Part shown: positions 42,088 through 52,521 of the stretch, piece after piece
Numbering within the stretch: the stretch's first letter is position 1
How the letters are laid out: every line of letters starts with the position of its first letter
Assembly: GCA_026874595.1 (NCBI GenBank)
Contig: CM049315.1
Coordinates: forward strand, 19,303,664 to 19,367,663
From: Sipunculus nudus
Lineage: Eukaryota > Annelida > Sipuncula > Golfingiida > Sipunculidae
DNA length: 64,000 bases
Direction of reading: 5' to 3'
Notes under the pieces: generated by a model
The model's database searches: none
The model's input: the letters and a program-made list of their open reading frames with translations, nothing else
What the model was told of the DNA's origin: nothing
Translations under genes and position numbers: made by a program

Positions 42088-45000
42088 GGGACCCATGGGT
42101 CACGGCGCTCAGCTGATCGTGATTGGACTATAAATGTTTCTCCACTGTGATACTATATCGAGTCGATAAAGCTTATGAATATCATGTACATGTTGGGCTA
42201 TTATAAAGGAATGTAATGTAATATGTGAGTAAATGTACCTGACTGATGGATTAATAGATTCAAATAAAGTGGTTAATTTTTTATTTATTTAGGAGGGGTT
42301 GAAAACTGTGATATATTTGAGCAAATATGAATGCAATGACAGCAGTAATAAGCAGTAGTAGAATGATGATAAGGCTATTTGTTGAAGGATCTAAAGTGTA
42401 TGGTAGTCTGCAAGCATTCAATTTGACAGATATGATGTTATGATTAACTATGCTGATGAAGTGATTTATGAATATATGACTGTATGACACAATATCTCTT
42501 TAGTCTTGACAAGGTACATTATTGTGATGCCCACTATGTCTTCATATTACACAATACTGACATAATTTCTGGCATGTACATAGGTACCTATGGACGAATA
42601 GTTATACAAAATATTAAAGTATGAATATATCTGATTCATCTTGTTCTTGCTTACTGAGGCTGACTTTGGGATGGGGTTCGGAGAAGGGAAAAGTGAGGGC
42701 AGCACAAAGGTGGATGTAGAAATATTCTATTGTAATGTTTTTCATTTATATAAGAATATGAAAAGCTAAGAGGAAAGGGGCCCTCCTACTTGATTATAGT
42801 AAAGTTCTAAATATATGATTGCAAACTAATACTCAGACAAGACTGTCATGAAGAAAAACATTTTTTAAGCAGATCCACTTTTTCCATTAAGAAGTTTTTA
42901 TCTGAATCATTTTTTTATTTACAGGTTTATAAATTTTTAATTAAAAAACCTGAAAATAAAAGTTAAAATATTAGAATTGTTGCAAAAGTTGCAATCATTA
43001 TATATACAGAGTAAAAAAAAATTGGGTCATATTATGCATACACATATATTTTATTATTTTAAATCATAAATGTTTAAACTGATTTTAAAAGAAAATAATG
43101 CCACAACATGGCATCTACAAGAATATTCCTTGAATCACTATTAAAAAGTTTCGCACATTGGAGTTTTCAGGACATGCTTAATTTTATTCACCAAAATAAA
43201 ATAAAAGTAAATTTGATAAAATAAAACATCTTTTCAAATAAAGTATACACACTGTTGGTTGAATGAGGGACAAACAATATCATTGTGCTAATTACTATCC
43301 AAGTTTTAATTAATTACTGGAATTAATAGTCAATTTCACACCTGGTGAAGTTTTTACTCATCTGAAGTAAGGAATTACTTGTCTCATGAACATCCACACT
43401 TTCACAGCAATACACCACTTTGTGGACACAATTAAATGTACACTTTAATCATTGTAACCCTGGTGGTTCAATACAAAATCTAAAATGTAGCATGTCCAAG
43501 AATAAAATAAAATACAGAAAAATTATAAGATTCATCTAGTTTATGCACCAGCTGGGGGGGGGGGGGATGAGTGCAGGGCAGAGGGGAAGCCTGCTAGTAG
43601 TGGCCAAGCTGGGCCAAGGTAAGCTGCCTGGGGTGGGTTACATAATGCAAGTGAAGGCTGTACTACTAGGTGGGCTAGATGTAAACAACACTTGATATGG
43701 TATATGAAAACATGAATAAAAGCTATTCATTCCAATCAATTTCTTTTGAAAGTTCAGATTTTAAAAGATTAAATCCTTATGCATATATGCTGGGAAAATA
43801 AAATCAACAGTGCCAAAGTTGGACAAAATTTAAGGTATTGATTTTTTATTTATGCTAATAACTTGAAAAATTTGCAAAATTCAGATATAATTTTGGGTAA
43901 ACAATTGAATCTTGATTAAATAAAGTTATATTCCTGAAAAAAATGTCTCTAGGTTCAGCAATTCTCATGTTAGGTGAGTAAATATATTTCCTGAATTTTT
44001 AAAAAATTGCATTATGTTCTGGCCCATAATTCAAAATAATACCCAATACTGACCTAATTTTTGGTATGTTCATAGAAAATGTATAAAAGAATGTGAATAC
44101 TAAATACGATCAAAAACAGATCAGTGGTTTTGATATTAGGCAGCCTTGAAGTGTAACAATGGCTTTTTTTTATGAAAAATGGAGTTTTTTTCCTTAATAT
44201 CTCGAAGGAACAAAGTCCTAATGACCCAATTTTCGGTATGGTAGGAGATTTTGGGGACATCTAAAATTATGTCAACAGCCTGGGGAGCATAGAGATGTGC
44301 ACTGAATGACCTACAGTCATCAATGTGGACTGCTTGACAATGTAAGGGAATACAACAAGAGCCTCCAAAAAAATTCAATAACTAGCCTAATTTTGCAGCT
44401 TTTATTTTCAAATTTCAGATTTTAACAGATTAAATCCTTATGTATACATGGTGTGAAAATAATTCCACAGTACTTACAGGAAAAAAACGTGCCATGGCCA
44501 AAGTTGGGCAAAATTTAAGGTACCAATTTTATATTTTTGCCAATATTTAAAAAAAATTAACAAATTTTGATCTAATTTTTGGTATACAATTAAATTTTGA
44601 TTAATTAAAGTTGTATTACTGGAAAAAAGTCCCTACCTTTAACACTTTTGGTCTTAAGTGACCAAATATCTTCCTGATTTTTTTACAAAGACCATTATGT
44701 TTGGGCCCATAACTTTTTTAAATTATATAATACTGACTTTTTTTTTTTTTTTGGTTGTTGTTGGAGGTAACCGCCTCCTGCGGGTCCTGGGTGTATAATC
44801 ATCCCCATTGCTGGGTCATAGCACCGAGGAACCCCCCAAAGACGCACTCGTATGTGAGTGATACACGGCTGTAGGGCACAGCCTTCCCATTAAGCCTGCA
44901 GAGGGCTCACCCTGGGTAGGGGCCGACCGTGAAAAACCTCACCGCCTCGGCTGAGGTTCGAACCCACGATCTCCCGGCTTTGAGTCCTGCGCTCTACCCC

Positions 45001-45415
45001 TGAGCCACAGAAGCCGGTTTGTCACAGAAGCCGGTTTAATATCTGGCATGTACATAGGAACTATATAGAGGAATATTTATGGTAAATATGAAGAAAACCA
45101 GATGAGTGGTTTTGATATTAGGCAGTCCTGAAGTGTGAAAATAAGATTTCTAATAAAAAATTGAGGTTTTTCCTTAATATCTCAAAGGAACGAAGTCCTA
45201 TTGACCCATTTTTTGGCATGGTAGGAGATTATGGGGACATCTAACTGTATGCCGAAATTTAGATTCGTAGGTCCAACGATGTTGAAACATGCCAATCTTA
45301 TGGACGGACATCCAGACGGACAGACAGATAGACGGACGGACGGACCGACAGACGGACGGACGACGGACAATGGACCATGACTATAGCTCAGATGACTTAT
45401 AGTCAGCTGAGCTAA
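42088..45415 (+). mobile_element. Family X copy nested in the LINE
   Basis: 5' end GGGACCCATGGGTCACGGCG then CTCAGCTGA, with the perfect 12-bp palindrome GACCCATGGGTC. 3' end a (GGAC)n-rich tract (about 45300-45370) then CAGCTGAGCTAAAA. The LINE frame is cut after TLINK and resumes about 45416. The interior has an AT-rich 1.4 kb, a G13 run (43554-43566), and two subunits (about 43690-44275 and 44400-45415), the second holding a SINE. No transposase frame. Confidence 0.75.
44738..45037 (-). mobile_element. tRNA-derived SINE (minus strand)
   Basis: Read on the minus strand: head TTCTGTGGCTCAGGGGTAGA (A-box, 44997-45007 complement), B-box GGGTTCGAACC (about 44955-44965 complement), a body shared with 1776-1917, a further 3' part and an oligo-A tail (T-run 44738-44752 on plus). 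A duplicate of the head start (CACAGAAGCCGGTTT) lies at 45023-45037. It splits the second subunit of family X between TACTGAC and ATCTGGCATG. Confidence 0.85.
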
Positions 45416-45835
45416 AAACTTTGATAGGAAATGTAGTTGTATAACAGTAAGCCAGCTATTTTATCTATTTGATTGTATGGTTACACCGGTATTATTATAT
45501 GGTTCAGAACTGTGGGGCTATGATAGATGTGTAATAATTGAAAAGTTGCAATTTAAATTGTGCAAGTACATTCTAAAAATAAGCTCTTCAGCTCCGAACG
45601 CAGCATCATTGGGAGAGCTTGGAAGGCATCCAATGTATGTCGGTCAGTTATTAAGATGAGTAAAATATTGGACAAAACAAGTACATAATGGGAATAATAG
45701 ATATCCAAAACGTATATATATAATATGCTGTTTAATCTAGACATGAATGAAAAACAAACATGGGTTACTCATATATGAAGAATAATATGCGAAGCAGGAT
45801 TTGGGTGCGTGTGGATGAATCAAGAAGTAGGAGAC
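45416..45835 (+). pseudogene. LINE ORF2 C-terminus
   Basis: Continues the ORF2 frame after family X. The best-kept stretch (45474-45659) reads VTPVLLYGSELWGYD, IEKLQFKLCKYILK, LGELGRHPMYV, a conserved post-RT region of APE LINEs. Later codons in shifted frames (VKYWTKQVHNGNNRYPKR, then about 45800 FGCVWMNQ) complete the tail. No 3' UTR remains; family W begins at 45836. Confidence 0.75.
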
Positions 45836-46256
45836 ATTGGGCTGTGGTGGCAATATTGGAATTCCAACAGGTCTGTATTTCAATAGGTCTGGAGCCCTAC
45901 CATATCATCCCTGTGAATTTGGGAAAGCTGAAGTAAGTTTTTCTTGAGTTATCGTGCGCCAAAAAAGTGTCACTGATGAAAGGACAGAAGGGAGGACTGA
46001 CACGGTGATCGTGTCATTGAGCCACTCTTGGGATATGGGCTGTCATCTAAAAAGACATCTAGATTTGTATTGCACAGAAAGGACTGCTGGTGGTGCCACC
46101 TGTCTTTGTTAGGCTCAACAACACAGGTGAAGGAACAATAATGCTGGGTTTCGGAAAGATTGGTCCAAGGGTCTTAGAGGAGTTTTCAGGAAACTAACAC
46201 AGTTTTTGTATCACAGTTTTTTGTATTTTTAATTATTCTGGGGGGTATAATTATTC
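45836..46256 (+). repeat. Interspersed repeat W, copy 1, and flank
   Basis: 45837-46020 matches 51913-52098 (GGTCTGGAGCCCT, TTTTTCTTGAGTTATCGTGC, GGGAGGACTGACACGGTGAT). The rest, to 46256, has no recognised content. No coding capacity. Confidence 0.65.
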
Positions 46257-47942
46257 TGTGACCTCCCAAATAGCTTTTGTGATTATTTCTCGGCGAAGAT
46301 TGAACGCATTCGTCTTGAACTTGACTCTGTTGCATGTTCGCCCCCTAAATTTAATGTTTACGATGGCCCCTCATTGTCCTGTTTTGCCCCAGTAACTGAT
46401 CAGGATATCATTAGCATCATAATGGCGTCGCCAACCAAAAGCTCTACACTTGACCCAATGCCCACGGCTCTTTTGAAGCAGTGCATTAATGATATTGTTC
46501 CACTGATTACTTCAATTGTTAACATGTCTCTCTCTACAGGTTCAGTTCCGTCTCAATTTAAACACGCTGTAGTGACTCCACTGTTGAAAAAGCAAGGGTT
46601 AGATCCGAATGATTTAAAAAATTATAGGCCAGTCTCTAACCTTCCATTTGTTTCAAAAATCCTTGAAAAGATTGATCTAAAGCAGTTACAATGTCATCTT
46701 CATAACAATAATTTAACTGAAATCCATCAATCGGCTTACAGAAGGCATCACAGCACAGAGACCGCTGTGTTAAGTGTTTTGGATGGTCTTCTTACGGCGA
46801 CAGACAAGAAACACGTTTCTCTGATAGCTTTGTTAGACCTAAGCGCGGCGTTTGACACGCTAGATCATTCAATATTGCTTAAAAGACTTCAACTGACATT
46901 TGGTATACATGACACAGTACTTTCATGGTTTTCCTCATATCTGAGAAACCGCTTCCAAGCTGTTATTGTTGACGGTAGATTGTCTGACCCATGCTCTCTA
47001 TTGTACGGTGTCCCCGTGGGTTCCGTGTTGGGGCCTGTACTTTTCACTTTATATTCACAACCTTTGTCTGATATTATAACTGCTCATAATTGTGCTTTTC
47101 ATAAGTATGCGGATGACACCGAGCTATCTAAAAGTAACGAACCGGACCAATTTAGTTCTGTACAGTTGAGTATACAGAATTGTATTGAAGATGTCCTCTC
47201 TTGGATGACCAGCAACAAACTTAAACTGAATACTGATAAGACCGAAGTTATGCCAGTTGGCTCTCACTCCTGTCTTCAGATGATTAACAACGCCCCCTTA
47301 GCGTTTGTGGTAGTAATGTCACTTTCCAGACTTCTGTGAAATACCTCGGTGTGAAAATTGATCGAACACTTTCCATGCATGATCATATTAATAGCGTGTG
47401 TCGTGCAGTTTTTCTCGAACTCCGACGTATTGCTTCCATCCGGCGTTTCCTAACCTCCAGCGTTTGTGCTAGGCTAGTCTGTGCTACTATTACATCATGC
47501 CTTGATTATTGTAATTCAATTTTTGTAGGTTTACCGTTAGAACAAATCTCACGGCTGCAAATGCTTCAAAATAATGCAGCCCGTGTTATTCTTAAAAAAC
47601 GAAAAAGGGACCATGTTACGCCGTTACTTAAGGAACTCCACTGGCTGCCAGTTCAGCATCGGATACAATACAAACTCGCAGTCCTTGTTTATAGATATTT
47701 TGATGGATCACTGCCATCATATCTTTCGTCAAAACTATGTGCCGGTGCGCACCCTACGCTCTTCTAACGAAAGTCTTCTAATATTGCCTAAGTGCCGTAC
47801 AAAAGTCGGTGAATGTTCTTTCAGTTATATTGCCCCTAAGATCTGGAATTCCCTTCCAGCTGAACTTAGAATATCCCCCACTATTAATACTTTTAAGACA
47901 AATCTTAAAACATACCTATTTCTGCAGGCATTTTGTAATTAG
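46257..47942 (+). pseudogene. L2-like reverse transcriptase, frameshifted
   Basis: Open from about 46257 (NSFCDYFSAKIERIR) through NYRPVSNLPFVSKILEK, LLDLSAAFDTLDH and YGVPVGSVLGP (the usual Gln of GVPQGS is Val) to HKYADDTEL (about 47100-47126). Frameshift near 47300-47335 into VKYLGVKIDRTL and another near 47755 into VRTLRSSNESLL, ending IWNSLPAELR to TAG 47940-47942. It is related to but clearly diverged from the ORF at 10652. Confidence 0.85.
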
Positions 47943-47984
47943 CAACATTTACCATACATGTAATCTCGGGTGTGTGTGGGTGAG

Positions 47985-48014
47985 TAGGTGTGTGTGTGTG
48001 TGTGTGTGTGTGTG
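47985..48014. repeat. (TG)n microsatellite
   Basis: About 13 uninterrupted TG dinucleotides in the LINE 3' UTR, with shorter TG runs on either side. Confidence 0.9.
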
Positions 48015-48134
48015 AGTGTGCTTATATATTTATATATTGTGTAACTGATGTGTAAAAATGCAAGCGCTGTGAGTCTGATCTTGGAGTTCAGCGCTATATA
48101 AGTACTATTCATTATTATTATTATTATTATTATT

Positions 48135-48399
48135 TACGAGACCAATAGATCAAAGGATATGGGTAACTGAGACTGTATTTCAGATTTACATAGAGACTTT
48201 TCATGGACCTCCTTTGATGTCAAATTAGAAGATTCAAGGTCCAGCGGTTATGACTTGTGCCCTGTTAACAGATGACGGCTTCTTTGAACGTATCAAAAAA
48301 AGAGAAAAAAACTAGATATTTCTTGGCACGGCAGGTGCCATAGTATCGCCAGACAATTAATCCCCCCCCCCTTTAAGAATAGGCCCCCCATCTTCAGCA
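48135..48399. other. No gene seen
   Basis: Unremarkable sequence with a C-run near 48362. It leads into the tandem array; a weak partial unit may begin near 48300. Confidence 0.5.
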
Positions 48400-50200
48400 A
48401 CAATTAATATCAGACCACACTCATAGAAAAGGTCATTCTCATAGAAAAGGTCATGATCCAAATTTCAATATACATCATCCCCTAACCCATGTCTATGTAT
48501 ATGCAAGAAATCTGTCCATTAGTTTTTGACTTATAATGCTCACAGTACTGATAAATGGCAATGATGAGGTATTAAACGGCACAAAACAAGTAAAAGAATA
48601 ACAGGTGGCGCCACCTGTTTCCGGTACATGACAATACTTTCCAAGATCTTCGAACATGTTGATTTTTGGACCAATGCATGCATCCCTTATTGAGATATAA
48701 ATGATTTTGTGTAATTTTCACCATATATGGCAATATTCAAGGTCAAGGCCACTAATAGGAAAGGTCATGACCCCAATTTATATATACATTATCCCATAAC
48801 CCATGTCTATGTATATGCATAATATGAAAGAAATCTGTCCATTAGTTTTTGACTTATAATGCTCACAGGTTATAAATGTACTGTTAAGTGGCAATGATGG
48901 GGTATTAAACGGCACGAAAACAAGTAAAAGAATAACAGGTGGCACCACCTGTTTCCCGTACATGACAACACTATCCAAGATCTTCGTTCAAGTTGATTTA
49001 TGGACCAATCAATGCATCCCTTATTGAGAAATTAATGATTTTGTGTGATTTTCACCATATATGGCAATATTCAAGGTCAAGGCCACTCATTGGAAAGGTC
49101 ATGACCCCTATTCAAATAAACATTATCCTATAACCCATATCCATGTATATGCATAATATGAAAGAAATTTGTCCATTAGTTTTTGACTTATAATGCTCAC
49201 AGTACTGATAAATGGCAATGATGGGGTATTAAACAGCACAAAACAAGTAAAAGAATAACAGGTGGCGCCACCTGTTTCCGGTACATGACAATACTTTCCA
49301 AGATCTTCGAACATGTTGATTTTTGGACCAATGCATGCATCCCTTATTGAGATATTAATGATTTTGTGTAATTTTTCATCATATATGGCAATATTCAAGG
49401 TCAAGGCCACTCTAATAGGAAAGGTCATGACCCCAATTTATATATACATCATCCCATAACCCATGTCTATGTATATGCATAATATGAAAGAAATCTGTCC
49501 ATTAGTTTTTGACTTATAATGCTCACAGGTTATAAATGTACTGTTAAGTGGCAATGATGGGGTATTAAACGGCACGAAAACAAGTAAAAGAATATCAGGT
49601 GGCGCCACCTGTTTCCGGTACATGACATTACTATCCAAGATCTTCGGTCAAGTTGATTTTTGGACCAATGCATGCATCCCTTATTGAGAAATTAATGATT
49701 TTGTGTGATTTTCACCATATATGGCAATATTCAAGGTCAAGGCCACTCTCATAGGAAAGGTCATGACCCCAATTTAAATAAACATCATCCCATAACCCAT
49801 ATCTATGTATTTGCATAATATGAAAGAAATCTGTCCCTTAGTTTTTGACTTATAATGCTCACAGTACTGTCAAGTAGCAATTTTGGGGATATTAAACGGC
49901 ATGAAAACAAGTAAAGAATAATAGGTGGCGCCACCAGTTTCTGGAACATGACAACCCTATCCATGATCTTCGATCAACTTGATTTTGGGATTAATCCATG
50001 CAAGTTTTCTTGAGATATTTAAGAATTTGTGTGATTTTCCCCAAAATTGAACCTATTCAAGGTCAAGGTCACTCTCCTAGTTGAGGTCATGACCTCATTT
50101 TAAATAGGCGTTGTCCTCTCACCCATATCTATACATATACCAAGTTTGGTAAAGATCCGTGAAATATTTTTTGAGTTATTGTGTCCAAAAGAAATCTCTG
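48400..50200. repeat. Tandem array (family Z), ~335/323-bp alternating units
   Basis: Units are marked by GGTGGCGCCACC or a near match at 48604, 48939 (GGCACC), 49261, 49599 and 49924, spaced 335, 322, 338 and 325 bp. Long units contain CACAGGTTATAAATGTACTG; short ones CACAGTACTGATAAATGG. The alternation gives a dimer of about 660 bp. Units also share ATTCAAGGTCAAGGCCACT and ATGTCTATGTATATGC. The last unit is diverged and ends near CTGCGGCGGCGGCGCGACC. Minus-strand ORFs of about 66 codons recur only because the unit recurs. Confidence 0.85.
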
Positions 50201-50274
50201 CGGCGGCGGCGCGACCGTGCCTAAACCATACTATCTCCAGACTATGTCTGGCGATACAATTAATAAAAATTAGA

Positions 50275-50420
50275 ACAAGGCCTACAGGCCTAATGCGAAC
50301 CTGTGCATTGGGAAATACACCAGGTATAATGCTTCGATGCTGGACCATGACTTCCCATGTATATGAACAATGCATAAGAAACAATTACACAAACATCACT
50401 GCTGAAATTCTGGCATGGGT
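50275..50420. repeat. GGCCTACAGGCCT interspersed segment
   Basis: Matches the segment in each exon-unit spacer (about 9698, 24110, 36640): AACAAGGCCTACAGGCCTAA, then GCGAACCTGTGCATT, ATACACCAGGTAT and AGAAACAATTAC. Here it is interrupted by about 40 extra bases (50330-50370). It shows that part of the spacer is itself a dispersed repeat. Confidence 0.7.
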
Positions 50421-50764
50421 GCACCAACCCATGGGTCTCAACGCTCAGTTGAATTTGTCTATACGGATATTTTGAAAGAAATTTTTCAAAACGACAGTCC
50501 TGTGACCAGTAAACCAATGACCTTGTAACCAAAAAATCTTAGAACTTAATATCCTTGAACTTGCAGCATTATGATTATTGTAACAATCTTTTAAAAAGTG
50601 ACCTTGACCTCTGACCAGATAACCTCAAATTCTACAGGTTTCCTCACTTTGGGCAAGTAAGCCATGTGTGAACGTTGGAAAGTTCAGGATGAAAAGTTTG
50701 ATTTACAGTGCATCCACAATCTTTTTAAAGATGTGGCTTCTGTGACCTTCTCTGGACCCTGAAA
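50421..50764. other. Low-information spacer with X-like 5' end
   Basis: AACCCATGGGTCTCAACGCT followed by CAGTTGA (50427-50453) resembles the 5' terminus of family X. The rest holds two GTGACCTTGACCT-like stretches but no gene or clear repeat. Confidence 0.4.
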
Positions 50765-51790
50765 ATAACTAGAATATCAGCAGAAGCTGACAAAAGCCCT
50801 CAGCCAAAAGAACAGTGTTTAGAGGTGGTAACAGTAACAAGTACTAAATATCTGTTCTCACATGGATGTATATCTGTACATGTCTCAGTTATAAATTTAA
50901 AATGGAAAGGTATGTACCATGATTCATAACAATCCATCAAATGCTTCCTGAAATATAAGCTTCTAAGTTTTATTCTATTATAAGCTCTGTGACCTTGAAA
51001 AGTAGGTCAAGGCCACCCATCTTCGAACTTGACCGAGATTTTGTCCATATACATCTTCACCAAAGAAATGAAATTCCTATTGTTAATCATTTAAGAGATG
51101 TCCCGCTCACAAGGACAAAGTTGAAAAATCCAAGAAAAATTCATTAAAAATCAGAAATTGTAGGTGGCGCCCCCAAACTCGTGCAGCAGTTACAGACCAT
51201 CAGTCCCTATGATCATAGTAAGTATTAGGAAAATCCATCAAATGGTTCCTGACAAATAAGCTTCTAAATGTTTTTTCTATAATCAGCTCTAAAACGTAGA
51301 AAAATAGGTCAAGGTCACCCATCTTCGAACTTGACCGAGATTTTGTCAATATACATCTTCACCGAAAAAATAATATTCCTACTGTGAATCCTTTTAGAGA
51401 TATCCCGCTCACAAGCCCAAAGTTGAAAAATCCGATAAAAATTAATTAAAAATCAGAAATTGTAGGTGGCGCCACCAAACTTGTGTAGCAGGTACAGACT
51501 ATCAGTCCCAATAATCAAAGTAAGTTTTGTGAAAATCCACCAAATGGTTACTGACTAATGAGCATCTAAGTGTTTTTCTATAATCAGCTCTAAAATGTAG
51601 AAAAATAGGTCAAGGTCACCCATCTTCGAACTTGACCGGGATTTTGTCGATAAACATCTTTACCGAGGAAATCAAATTCTGACGGTGAATCCTTTTCAAG
51701 ATATCCCGCTCACAAGGTAAAAGTTAACGGACGCCGGACGGACAGCTTGGGTGACGACAATAGCCCATCAGCCTAAGGGCTGAGGGCTAA
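50765..51790. mobile_element. Family Y repeat, copy 2
   Basis: Same start as 40272. Three subunits, with CCCATCTTCGAACTTGACCG at 51016, 51318 and 51619 (spacing 302 and 301 bp). It ends with GGACGCCGGACGGACAG (about 51729), then ATAGCCCATCAGCCTAAGGG and CTGAGGGCTAAAAATG. The GGAC tract followed by a hairpin and GCTAAAA parallels the end of family X, although the bodies differ. Noncoding. Confidence 0.75.
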
Positions 51791-52146
51791 AAATGAATTT
51801 ACATATGTGGTTGGTCCTTATTTAATCAAGTTTGAAGCCAGTCTGTCTATCCAAAGCAGAATTATCATCCATAAACTAATTTGAGTTATAGTGCACAAAA
51901 GAAAATTAGTGATTGGGTTGTGGCAGCCATATTGGAATTCCAAAAGATCTGTAATTCAAAAGGTCTGGAGCCCTCATATGTAACAATCATCCCTGTGAAT
52001 TTGGGAAAGCGCAAGTAAGTTTTTCTTGAGTTATCGTGCGCCAAAAAAAGTGTCACTGATGGAAGGACAGAAGGGAGGACTGACACGGTGATCACTATAG
52101 GGCACTGCTTGACAAGTGGGGCCCTAAATAATATCAAATATTTACA
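51791..52146. repeat. Spacer with interspersed repeat W, copy 2
   Basis: 51913-52098 matches 45837-46020. Before and after, no gene is seen; the 83-codon minus ORF (51886-52137) lies on this repeat and is not supported by the other copy. Confidence 0.6.
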
Positions 52147-52173
52147 TCTATATATATATATATATATTTACAT

Positions 52174-52228
<55 letters not shown>
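52147..52228. repeat. (TA)n microsatellite
   Basis: Two TA tracts separated by TTACATCTT; the second is over 45 bp long. No gene lies between here and 52521. Confidence 0.9.
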
Positions 52229-52230
<2 letters not shown>

Positions 52231-52521
52231 TCATACATAGCACCTCATATATAAATATAGTAATAGTATCCAACCAGGACCAGCTCTTGACCAGAGGAAA
52301 AACAAATTTCTGAACCAAAAGTTTCGGTATTTTGCCAAAGTGAAAAACTGATCACCAAAATTTGTATATATAGAAATTTTACAATATTACCAGCAATTTT
52401 TGTTCAATCAAAATGATAAAAAGCCAATTCAGTTTTAATTTTTCTTTATATTTTTTGTGCATTACTTTAAGTATATGTCAATTTTCTTTCCTACTCTACC
52501 CAACAAACTCAAATGTAGATT

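Larger units (their letters stand above)
37742..45835 (+). mobile_element. Decayed two-ORF LINE with 2A motif, split by repeats Y and X
   Basis: Pieces in order: ORF1 (2A, coiled coil, RRM, C-terminal domain), endonuclease, linker with PKWWDKE, [family Y insert 40272-41113], RT with YADD, [family X insert 42088-45415], ORF2 C-terminus ending near 45835. The ORF1 type resembles L1-like ORF1 proteins; the ORF2 clade is not certain. Stops and frameshifts are frequent, so it is long dead. Confidence 0.8.
46257..48134 (+). mobile_element. L2/CR1-like LINE, 5' truncated
   Basis: Starts just before the RT domain and ends in GCGCTATATAAGTACTATTC plus (ATT)n (48091-48134), the same tail type as the LINE at 10652. 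The endonuclease is absent. A (TG)n run lies in its 3' UTR. Confidence 0.85.

Noticed and set aside
48778-49638. Repeated ~66-codon minus-strand ORFs in the tandem array
   Set aside because: They recur with the repeat unit, start and stop at unit features, and have no domain or codon-conservation signal.
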